Source: Porpolomopsis calyptriformis (Eukaryota > Basidiomycota > Agaricomycetes > Agaricales > Hygrophoraceae). From it: a stretch of 64,000 nucleotides of DNA. Under the pieces are notes generated by a model. The model saw nothing but the letters and a program-made list of their open reading frames with translations. It searched no databases and was not told the DNA's origin. This document shows, piece by piece, positions 55,755 through 64,000 of this stretch. The stretch spans positions 1,116,001 to 1,180,000 of the forward strand of contig OX621163.1 of assembly GCA_951640195.1 (NCBI GenBank), given 5' to 3'. A program made the translations under genes and the position numbers. Position 1 is the stretch's first letter. Every line of letters begins with the position of its first letter.

Positions 55755-58700
55755 TTAAATCGCCACTTGAATAGACTTTTCATAATTCATTAAGACGTCT
55801 TTTGCGTGCTTGAGGTTCCATCGTGGTTCCCAGGTGGCTGCCTCTATCAGGTAGCCTTTCCACTTGATTAGGTATTGTCGGTTCCATTTTCCTGGGGTGT
55901 GATTGAGAATACGTTCCACTTCATACTCAGGCTCTCCTTCAATCACATCCGGAGGTGGTCGGAGATTGTCATCTTCTCCAATCGGGGGGTGGAGATCGAG
56001 ATTCTGCTCTAGAGCTTTGAGTAGCGAAATGTGAAACACGGGGTGGATCCTCCATAACAGCGGTAGCTTTAGTCGGTAAGCCACAGGTGATACTTGTTTT
56101 AGAATTATCAAAGGTCCAAGCCGGCGGACATCCAGTTTCTTCGTGGGCTGGCCAGTTTTCAAATTCTTGGCATCAAGCCAGACCCTTTGTCCTTCGTAAA
56201 ACGTGGGTTCCTTTTGATGTTTTCGATCGGCATAGAGCTTCATTGAGTTAGCGGTCTTTTGAAGAGACTCTTCAGCGTTCTCTCTAGCTCTGGTGAGGTG
56301 CATGTAGAACTCATTGGTGTTGGGATTTGAGGTTTGGGTTGGAACTGATAAGGGGGTGTGAGGGTGTCGACCATATTCAAGCCAGAAGGGGGATTGGTGA
56401 GTGGAGGAATGTTCTCGGTTGTTATAAGTGAACTCCGCCGGAGCTAACCAATCTTTCCAATCATCTTGCATGAAGTTAGTGTAGAGCCGTACGTACTGCT
56501 CTAACTCTTGATTGGTTCGTTCAGTTTGTCCATCTGTTTGGGGGTGATAGGCAGTAGAAAGCCCAGAAGTGGTTCCTAGGAGTTCATTCAATGACGTAGC
56601 GAATTTTGATGAGAATTGGGTTCCTCGATCGGTAATGATCTTCTCTGGCCATCCATGGTGCTTCCAGACATGTTCTTGAAACAGCGCAGCAGTTCCTTTA
56701 GCAGATAGGTTTCCAGTTGTTGGGATGAAGTGAGCCCGTTTGGTGAATCTGTCTACCACAACTAGAATGGCATCGAATCCTTTTGAATTAGGGAGTTCCA
56801 CGATAAGATCAGCAGTGATCTGTTGCCATGGTTTAGTAGGAGGGGGTAACAGTTGGAGAAGTCCAGTGGGTTTCTGTGGATAAACCTTGGTCTGTTGACA
56901 AGCAAGGCAGGACTTCACGTAATTGGTGATATCTTGTGGGGCACCTTCCCATGTGTAATTATGGAGGAGCAGTTCCTTCGTCTTCTCAATGCCGGGATGG
57001 CCACCAGTGGGTGTGTCGTGGGTCAATCGAATAATTTCCATGCGCAAAGATACATCCTTTGGCACAACTATACGATCTCCAGCATTGCGCACAATGCCAT
57101 CTACGTGGGTGTATCCAGAAGAGGGATCTTCAATTTTGGCCATGATCTCGAGAGGTAGGGGGGAATGAAAACAAAGCTTGGATAAAAAGTTGGGGGACGA
57201 TAAACTGATAATCGCATTGATGAAAAGCGCATTGACAAAAAGTTCTTTTGGCAGAAGGACCTTGTCCTCCACCTCCTCACAAGACTCCAGGTAATGATCC
57301 GGACGTTTGGAGAGTCCATCAGCCTTATTCTTGATTCTAGGCTGGTAGCTGATTCTGAACCAAAAGTGAGCTAAAAATTCAGACCATCTAGCCTGGCGCC
57401 TGGAGAGTTGATGACTGGTCATGAAATATTGGAGGGACTGGTTATCAGTCTTGATCATAATAGGCTGTCGTGTCCCTTGTAGAAGGTATCTCCATTCATT
57501 CAAGGCAGATATGATGGCCAAAAGCTCTTGGTCATGGGTGGGGTAATTTCATTCAGCTGGGAGGAGGGTCTTGGAGTAGAAGCCAATGGGATGCCAATCT
57601 TCTTCGTCATTCTCTTTCTGGGTCAAGACTGCACCCAGTGCAACACCAGAAGCATCCATCTCCAGAAGGTAAGGAAGGTCTGGCTTTGGGGTCCTCAAAA
57701 CAGGAGCAGAGGTAAGCGCATTCTTGAGGGTATCAAAAGCATGTTGTTGCTTAGGGGTCCAAATCCATTCTTGATCCTTTCGTAGGAGCTCATTAAGAGG
57801 ATGAGCAATCAGGGAGTAATCCTTGATAAACCTCCACCAAAAGTTGGCAGTGCCAAGGAAGGATTGAAGGTCTCGTTTCTTCTGGGGGATAGGCCAGGTT
57901 CTGATCACCTCAACCTTCTTGGGGTTAATAGCAATGTGGCCTTTAGAGATCATCATCCCCAGATAAATCACTTCCTTTTTCTCGAACTGGCACTTGACGG
58001 GTTTGCAGGACAATTGATTCTTCTCCATGATCTCTAGAGTTCGTTCCGTCCAATAGGTGAGTTCAGTAAGGTCCTTTCCCATGATCAGGATATCATCAAT
58101 ATAGATATAGACCTGCTTGGAATCGATAACCTCTTTGAAGAGAACGTTGATCATTTGTTGGAAGGAGGCAGGTGAGTTTCGCATTCCAAAGAACATAACG
58201 GTGGGCTCGAACAGCCCTCGTCGAGTGTTGAAGGCTCCTTTCCATTTGTCTCCTTCTTTGATACGAATATTGTTAAAGCCCCATCGGATATCCATGACTG
58301 TGAATAGTTCCGCCTCTGACAACTTGGTCTGTTGAATAATCTCAGAGATGAGAGGTAAGGGATAAGCGTCTGGGATTGTGTGAGCATTCAGATAGCGATA
58401 GTCTTGGATTGGACGTAGTCCAGCATCTTGTCCTTAGGCATTAACTTCTTCACCTTTGGCAGCAAAGAAGAATGACGCAGCTTGTTTGGAGTTTGATCGT
58501 CGTATTCGTCCACTTGCAAGTTGTTCCTCCAGGAACTCATTCAGCTTCCCCTGTTCGTACTCAGTGAGTTTGTACACCTTTCCGATTTTGGGTCTAAAGG
58601 TAGGTTCGAGATCGATTGCATGGTCAAATTCTGGTCATCGTGGGGGAAGTTCATCAAAGGTAGTTTTCATAAACACCTTCCAGTGCCTCCAGTATTTCTT

Positions 58701-59336
58701 CGGCACATACTTCTTCATATCTTCCTCCACGGTAGTGGGTCTTGCATGATCTCCCAGTGAGACCAGTCTGATAATCTTGGCGTAGGAGTCGCCATTCAAT
58801 GTAGAGCCTACTCATGACACTATCACTCCAGCCTGAGAAGTCTTGGTTGGGGCCACAGTCTGATGTGAAGTCAGTGTTCCAGCCTTCCAGTCAACCAGGG
58901 GATCGTTACGTTTGAGCCATGGGTAGCCAAGGATAACCTGTATCATATCTCCTAAATTTGTCACTTCCAAATGGGTTCGTTCCCTAGGAAAATCCGGTGT
59001 CTCCATCCACAGGTCTACAGCATATTCGATGGGACCTCCTTGGTTGTCTGTCCCATCTGCGTTCCGCACGGGGATTGGTCCTTCCAATCGATAAAAAGGG
59101 ATATCGCGCTCCTGCACGAAGTTCCAGTTTATAAAGCATCCAGAGGCGCCAGAGTCTATCAATGCACTGGCGGCAATTCGTCTACCAGTGTCTGTGGTTT
59201 CCAACCAGAGGGGGATGGTTAAAGCTTCTTCACTTGAATTAAGTGCACCAAGAATTTGGGAAATAGATTGCATAGGGGTAGTGGTACACATAGAAAAGGA
59301 GTCTGCAACGCACGAGCTATTGTCCGGACTGTTCAA
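55755..59336 (-). pseudogene. Retrotransposon C Pol: PR-RT-RNaseH-IN-chromodomain, four stops
   Basis: The frame is entered by -1 shift at the end of gag. Protease ASALIDSGASGCFINW is at about 59160. RT has LFTVMDIRWGFNNIRIKEGD (about 58300) and YIYIDDILIMGKD (about 58110). RNase H has LPYLLEMDASGVALGAVLTQ (about 57660). Integrase has HDTPTGGHPGIEKTKELLLH...CLACQ, then ELPNSKGFDAILVVVDRFTK, TDRGTQFSSKF (about 56620) and YHPQTDGQTERTNQELEQYV. The chromodomain is EPEYEVERILN...YLIKWKGYLIEAATWEPR (about 55935-55830), stop at 55755. Stops at about 58812, 58638, 58437 and 57548 fit CGA-to-TGA (three) or CAA-to-TAA (one). Confidence 0.92.
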
Positions 59337-60748
59337 AAACCCTGTTTCTCCAAAGCTCTCTTCAGCTCTTCTTTCCTCTTAGGCTCCCAGTTGACGATAC
59401 CACACTTCTTGAAGTCTTGACAAGAATCTTCATTGGAGTTGACCTCCTCAATCGAGGCTGAGGTCTCCAGAACTCGAACATTTCTTCCTTGACTAGGTTT
59501 CTTTCCTCCATGACCTCTAGCTGCTGGGGTGAAGGAGCGGCTTCCAGAACCAGAAGTACTTGTCCTAGGAGCATTGGGACAAGAACTGGCAAAGTGCCCA
59601 AATCGTCCACAGTTGAAACATGCTCCTTTGGGAATTCCTCCTAGTGAAGCAGGCTTTTCTTCTTGTTTGATTCTGGGGGCAGCAGGGTTGGAATAGGTGG
59701 AGGGACCAGCAGGTGGTCCTTGTTGGTAGGGGGTGTTGGTGATATGAGTGTTACGAGTCTGGGGCTTAGAAGATGTTCTAGCCAGGAATTCTCGATGTCG
59801 TCTGTCAAGTTCTGCAGCATGAGACTGCCATTCAAAGAGGGTGGTGGGTTGACGATCTGAGAGGTAGATCTGTCGCAAAAGGGAGGGGTTGAGTCCATCT
59901 TTATATAAAGTCACCGAAGCTTCTTGTCCGTATCCAGTATCATGGGCCCATCGATTGAAATTGATGTTGTACTCCTCTGCACTCTTGTTGAACTGCTTGA
60001 CGTCCTTGATCTTCAGTTGAGCAGTTGACTTGGGGTCCAAGTCTCCAAAGTCTCGGGTGAGGGCTTGTTCAAAGACAGCCCAATCGGCACCAACCCAGTT
60101 CAACGTTGTGTAAGCGTCCACTTGACGCTCAGCCCATGGTTCTGCATTTCCTCCGATCATAAACGACAAGGCATAGATAATCTTGTCGGCCTCTGAGATT
60201 CCTGGTCGTCCCAAATGATTCAACTTCACTTGACGCAGGAAGTTGCGGAGCTTGGTGGGATCACCAGAGAATTCGTCAGGAGGGTTCATCTTGATCTTGG
60301 CGGGGGCAGGGGCAGGGGCAGGGACAGGGGCAGGGGCAGGGACAGGTTGGGGGAATACTGGGGGTGCTTGGAAGGGTTGGGGAAATGGCCCAAGAGGGGC
60401 AGGGACAGGTTGGGGGCCTATGAGGTTGGCCATCAATACTTGAAGTTGTTGTTCGATTCTATGACTCACTTGTGCTTGGTCTTGTTGGACCTGCAGCAAT
60501 TGTTGATAATCCTGCTTCATGATCTCGAAGGCTATGCGTGGATCTTCTTCTTCATCCTCATCATTGTCCTCAGCTTGACCTTTCCCTTTTGAGTGAGAGG
60601 GACCCGCTTGTTCTTCTTCTTCTTCTTCTTCTTGGGCAGGGTCAACCGTCTCGTCGTGGAAGGGAGCTGGGGCAGGAGGGAGAGAGCCTTCCTGGGAGAG
60701 AGGGATAGCAGGGTGAGGGATAGTGGATGATGAACGAGTCAAAACCAT
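59333..60748 (-). CDS. Retrotransposon C Gag, intact
   Basis: ATG 60748 (MVLTRSSSTIPHPAIPLSQE) is chosen; the frame is open upstream but without ATG. A Glu/Asp-rich and then Pro/Ala-rich part (PAPAPVPAPAPAPA, about 60300-60340) precedes the Gag domain PPDEFSGDPTKLRNFLRQVK (about 60270) and FKDGLNPSLLRQIYLSDRQP-like text. A CCHC knuckle, CFNCGRFGHFASSC (about 59620), follows. It ends RALEKQGF and TGA at 59335-59333. No premature stops, unlike pol, so this protein could still be made. The end carries the frameshift heptamer GGGTTTT (59342-59336). Confidence 0.88.
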   Translation of the reverse strand: MVLTRSSSTIPHPAIPLSQEGSLPPAPAPFHDETVDPAQEEEEEEEQAGPSHSKGKGQAEDNDEDEEEDPRIAFEIMKQDYQQLLQVQQDQAQVSHRIEQQLQVLMANLIGPQPVPAPLGPFPQPFQAPPVFPQPVPAPAPVPAPAPAPAKIKMNPPDEFSGDPTKLRNFLRQVKLNHLGRPGISEADKIIYALSFMIGGNAEPWAERQVDAYTTLNWVGADWAVFEQALTRDFGDLDPKSTAQLKIKDVKQFNKSAEEYNINFNRWAHDTGYGQEASVTLYKDGLNPSLLRQIYLSDRQPTTLFEWQSHAAELDRRHREFLARTSSKPQTRNTHITNTPYQQGPPAGPSTYSNPAAPRIKQEEKPASLGGIPKGACFNCGRFGHFASSCPNAPRTSTSGSGSRSFTPAARGHGGKKPSQGRNVRVLETSASIEEVNSNEDSCQDFKKCGIVNWEPKRKEELKRALEKQGF

Positions 60749-60916
60749 TGGTGGAACGGTGGCAGTTGGATATTGGGGGGCTTGACGGGAATACAAGGGG
60801 AGAGAGCAAGCCTAATCAATATTGATATCTGGGTGGTGAAATTGATCTGGTGGGTGAAGACCTTCAGTGCTGGCCAGACAGAGTAGGGGTTGTATAGCGT
60901 GGAGTGAGCAAGAAGG

Positions 60917-60928
60917 AAGTCTGTTTCT
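60917..60928 (-). other. Retrotransposon C primer-binding site
   Basis: In element sense AGAAACAGACTT starts at the base next to the 5' LTR. It is the exact reverse complement of AAGTCTGTTTCT inside the LTR (61039-61028). Confidence 0.65.
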
Positions 60929-61198
60929 TGTTAGACGGCAGTCTAGGGTTGATCGCAAGGTTTTACTTCAGGCTCTGGGTGTAGGGTTTCAAAGGGTTGG
61001 AAGACTACTGATTGGGGTGTTAACAAAAGAAACAGACTTATCCTAAGTCTATCTACTGCTAGCTTTATATACTAGCTAAGTATGAGTCATACTGACTACG
61101 TGTGAGTCATAACGACTATGGATGAGTCATGTAGATAAGGAGAGTGATGGTAGACTAAATATAGATATGGCTTGGTCACCTTCTATTACTAAGCGGAG
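60929..61198 (-). repeat. Retrotransposon C 5' LTR (outer end truncated)
   Basis: 270 bp matching the inner part of the 3' LTR. The outer 89 bp are replaced at 61199 by a piece of the family E LTR. Confidence 0.88.
61028..61071 (-). promoter_or_regulatory. LTR TATA box and inferred 5' end of C mRNA (self-primer)
   Basis: In element sense TATATAAA (61071-61064) is followed 32 nt from its start by AAGTCTGTTTCT (61039-61028), which pairs over 12 bases with the primer-binding site. It has the same spacing as in retrotransposon A. Confidence 0.62.
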
Positions 61199-61258
61199 AT
61201 ACGACCCCTCTGTCCCCTGAGCACCGTATATTCAACTATACGAATACTAGATGCCTAT
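61199..61258 (+). repeat. Fragment of a family E LTR
   Basis: The 60 bp are the inverse of about 23309-23364. It is wedged between the broken LTR of C and the LTR of D. Confidence 0.75.
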
Positions 61259-61658
61259 TGTTATAAACTGGTTGTCGATGAGATGGTTTTACTTTGGAGA
61301 GCTCTGTCCCAAGACGATGATAATGTCTCAAGTCCTAGTTATTGGGTTGCTAACGAGGAATCAGACTTAAAGTCTGAGTACGACTAACTAGGGGTTTATA
61401 TACTGACTACACTACTGCGGATGAGTCAGTGTAAACACGAGGAATACATGCGACGAGTAGAGATAAACATGATAAGGGACTTGGAGCATGTGAAGAGATG
61501 AAACATGATTGTCGGAAATGAAATGTGTCCTATCTCGGATATATGAAAAGATATGGAATTGTGGGGAATCCCTGGGGAATCCCAAGTAGAGATAAGACCT
61601 GTCCGACTAAGCAGTAATGACTAACATAGAGAGGGAATGAAAATTTATGTCTGTGACA
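61259..61658 (-). repeat. Retrotransposon D 3' LTR (400 bp)
   Basis: The plus strand starts TGTTATAAAC and ends TCTGTGACA. The element-sense TATA box (61402-61395) lies about 30 nt before a palindromic AGACTTTAAGTCT (near 61361-61374), which the solo LTR also keeps. CCTAT at 61254-61258 is the likely target site. Confidence 0.85.
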
Positions 61659-61692
61659 TACACCTCGTTTTTCAGGAAATTCGACCCGAATT

Positions 61693-62432
61693 TCAAACTT
61701 GGGCGGTGTCGGTCGTTTCGTCCTCTGAGGCCTGAGTCGGGATTTCCTCAGTGGCAGAGGCCTCGATGACCACTGAGAGGGAAGCGATGGGGGTAGCTTC
61801 CAAGGCCGCTTCGATGGGGGAAGGGGCTCGGACTGTTGCGACGTCGTCTTCGTCCAGGTATTCCAAGTCAAGGTTGATGGGGTACTCGACTGACGCACCA
61901 TAGTCGATTATGGTCTCCATCGTCGCGAGATCTTGTTGGGCTCGAAGAAAATCTTCTCGGGAGAGTCATTTGGCTCGACGACTCTCTTCTACAAGCTTGA
62001 CAATAATGGCGCGGGTGGTGACATCGTAGCAATCGACCCATGTTCGCTTCTTTTGTTGTTGGAGCTCCCAAACTTTGAGCTCACTTTCATCCCAGCGGTT
62101 CTTCCAAAACAGGGTGCTCTTCTCTGATGCTTTGAGCTCGGCTTTCAAGACTTCACGCTCTTGATGAAGTTCTCGGTTCCAGTTACTGATGCTGTTACTG
62201 TGAACCGTGAGATGCGAGATGGTGACGGCAGGGTCTTCGGGAGGAGGGGTCTTCGTAGGGTATTCTTTGAAGAAATCTTCCGCGCGTGCATGAGCTTGTC
62301 GACGTAACTGTCGAGTAGAGGAGGAAGAGGTGGAGGGACCGGGAGTAGGGGAACGGATGGCGGCAGACAAGGGGATTCGTCCAGCACGTCGAATGGCGAC
62401 CTGAGGAGAGGGAGATCGAGTGGCGGGCATTA
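61693..62432 (-). pseudogene. Retrotransposon D extra reading frame (ORF3) between pol and 3' LTR
   Basis: Unknown protein of about 245 codons. ATG 62432 opens MPATRSPSPQVAIRRAGRIP, then a Ser/Pro-rich part, then a helical, charged region (ISNWNRELHQEREVLKAELK, WKNRWDESELKVWELQQQKK) with coiled-coil character. It continues past one TGA (61966-61968, CGA-to-TGA) into an acidic part, ETIIDYGASVEYPINLDLEY and EDETTDTAQV, stop at 61693. It sits where an envelope gene would be, yet has no signal peptide or membrane segment. Element C has a reading frame at the same place. Confidence 0.6.
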
Positions 62433-62585
62433 TGGGCGATGGTTCAACGATGTTGGTGTTGGGTAAGTTCGTCGAAAGTGGGGAAGGACTGGATGGAATC
62501 GTATCAATGACTCTGAGTTTATAAATGCCAACTCGACCTAAGAATAGAATTCGGAAAATGGACAGCCAGAATGATGACAAACGAG

Positions 62586-64000
62586 TTAAGTCGCCATTTG
62601 AATTAAGTCTTCGTAAGTCTTCACAATTTCCTTGGCGTGTCGTAAGACGTTCGATCGTTCTTCCCAAGTAGCTTCTTCAATCGGATAACCTTTCCACTTG
62701 ACCAAATATTTTCGTCGGCGTTGAGCTCCAGAGTGTTGAAGAATAGATTCAACTTCATATTCTTCTTCGTTCTCGATCAAATCTGGGGGAGGTCGAGATG
62801 TATCAGTAATATCAGGGTGGAGTGACTTATCTTTGACATTCGGTCTCAGGAGTGATACGTGAAAAACTGGGTGGAGCTTCTAAGTTCCGGGGATATCGAT
62901 AAGATATGCGAGATCCGATACTTGTCTTAGGATCTTGAACGGTCCAGTTCTTCTGTTATCCAGTTTCTTGGCGGGTCAAGTCGTCTTGATGTTCTTAGTA
63001 TCTAACCAAACCAAATCTCCAACTTTGAAGGAGGGAGAGAGTTTCCGTTTTCGATCGGCGTATTTCTTCATTGATTCTGCAGCATGTGACAGTGATTCGC
63101 CAGCACTCTTCTGAGCACGTGTGAGACATTCGTGGAAGGTGTTTGCTGCGGGTACATTACTCGGGGATTCGATTGTGATCAGCAAATGAGGGTGACGGCC
63201 ATATTCCAAATAGAAGGGTGATTGTGATGTGGCAGAGTGTTGTCGATTATTGTAAGCGAATTCAGCAGAAGCCAGCCATTCAGACCAGTCGTCTTGCATG
63301 AAATTAGTATAGAACCGTAGGTAGACCTCGAGTTCTTGATTCGTTCGTTCGGTCTGACCATCGGTCTCAGGATGATAAGCAGTAGACAGTCCAGAGATGG
63401 TTCCTAAGAGTTTATTGAGGGCTTCAGTGAATTTTGATGCGAATTGAACTCCACGATCGGAAATGATCTTCTTTGGCCATCCATGATGTTTCCAGATGTG
63501 ATCACGGAAAAGTCGAGCAGCGCCTTCTGATGAGAGATTGGAAGTCGTCGGAATAAAGTGGGCTCGTTTTGTGAAACGATCAATGACTACCATCACGGCA
63601 TCATATCCAAGCGAGTCAGGTAGTTGAACAATGAGATCGACGGTTATCTCAGTCCATGGTTCGGTAGCGGGGGGTATAGGTTGTAGGAGTCCTGTCAGTT
63701 TCGAGGGGTAATTCTTGTTTTGCTGACAGGCGGGACAGGACCGTACGTAGTTGATAACGTCTTGAGAGACGCTATCCCAAACAAAGTTTCAGAGCACCAG
63801 CTCCTTCATCTTCTCAATGCCAGGGTGTCCAGCATGGGGGTAGGCGTGGGACAGTCGTATTATGTCTGTGCGCAAAGATACTTCCTCCGGCACCACAATT
63901 CGACCTTCAACATTGCGAACCAACCCATCGGCTTGGTCCCAAAACAATGAGGCATCCTCGATTCTCTGTGAGATCTTGTTCGGTATTGGTAGCTTGAAGC
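62586..64000 (-). pseudogene. Retrotransposon D integrase and chromodomain (N-terminal pol outside window)
   Basis: From the edge: a zinc region HAGHPGIEKMKELVL...CPACQQNK (about 63830-63715), DLIVQLPDSLGYDAVMVVID, SDRGVQFASKFTEALNKLLG (about 63455) and YHPETDGQTERTNQELEVYL. KVGDLVWLDTKNIKTT precedes a TGA (about 62976). RTGPFKILRQ-type text follows, then the chromodomain EEEYEVESILQ...YLVKWKGYPIEEATWEE (about 62770-62660) and stop at 62586. Stops at about 63810, 62976 and 62880 make it inactive. Confidence 0.88.

Larger units (their letters stand above)
54310..61198 (-). mobile_element. Retrotransposon C: chromodomain Ty3/gypsy element, nearly full length
   Basis: In element sense: 5' LTR (61198-60929, outer 89 bp missing), primer-binding site, gag, -1 frameshift site, pol with chromodomain, an extra reading frame, polypurine tract, and 3' LTR (54668-54310). 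The 270 shared LTR bases differ at five positions, all transitions (about 1.9%). pol has four premature stops. A complete target duplication cannot be checked because the outer 5' LTR edge is lost. Confidence 0.92.
61259..64000 (-). mobile_element. Retrotransposon D: 3' part of a chromodomain Ty3/gypsy element
   Basis: In element sense: integrase (from the window edge), chromodomain, extra reading frame, 3' LTR (61658-61259). The rest lies beyond 64000. The solo LTR at 48030 is an older member of the same family. Confidence 0.88.

Noticed and set aside
54842..62432. Envelope genes in elements C and D
   Set aside because: The position fits but there is no signal peptide, membrane segment or fusion-like region; kept only as unknown ORF3.
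1..64000. tRNA or rRNA genes
   Set aside because: None recognised on either strand by eye; a covariance search was not possible.

Overview
The window is nuclear DNA from a fungus, almost certainly a basidiomycete of the Agaricomycetes type. The genes are split by many 45-65 bp GT-AG introns, their proteins match fungal families, and the right three quarters is a nest of chromodomain Ty3/gypsy, Helitron, CACTA, pogo/Tigger and Tc1-like remains of the kind these genomes carry.

Positions 1-16000 are a compact gene island: MLH3 (5' end outside the window), an Rtc3/SBDS-N-like protein, AFG1 (minus), urease accessory protein UreF, eIF3f (minus), Tom7, an RNF220-like E3 ligase (minus), a decayed inverted copy of the lipin 3' half, complex I subunit NDUFB9, and the intact lipin/Pah1 gene. 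These are unrelated housekeeping genes with 70-200 bp gaps. AFG1/UreF and eIF3f/Tom7 are divergent pairs with very short shared upstream regions.

Positions 16000-23400 hold two related unknown genes (minus) and a stop-ridden Helitron that keeps its Rep region but shows no helicase, ended by an LTR. Positions 23500-33400 hold retrotransposon A (plus), a chromovirus with 1.7 kb LTRs about 99.5% identical to each other; the LTRs contain a spliced antisense gene. Positions 33400-41419 hold decayed coding remnants, simple repeats and a CACTA/Tnp2-like transposon with a subterminal repeat field. Positions 41420-46617 are retrotransposon B (minus, 3' end missing). Positions 46600-54300 are old, AT-rich, CpG-poor DNA with pogo/Tigger relics, a solo LTR with a target duplication, a Tc1-like relic beside hairpin repeat arrays, and a 235 bp tandem duplication. 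Positions 54310-61198 are retrotransposon C (minus), and 61259-64000 is the 3' part of retrotransposon D (minus).

Four shared themes stand out in the retroelements. (1) Elements A and C each have an 11-12 nt primer-binding site next to the 5' LTR that is perfectly complementary to a segment 30-32 nt downstream of the LTR TATA box, the layout of Tf1-type self-primed reverse transcription. B carries a one-mismatch version. (2) pol lies in the -1 frame relative to gag in A and C; in C the junction is a canonical GGGTTTT slippery heptamer just before the gag stop. (3) C and D carry an extra reading frame between the chromodomain and the 3' LTR. (4) Nearly all premature stops are TGA, mostly consistent with CGA-to-TGA, pointing to CpG deamination or a RIP-like process. 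All readings are by eye; no database search was run.
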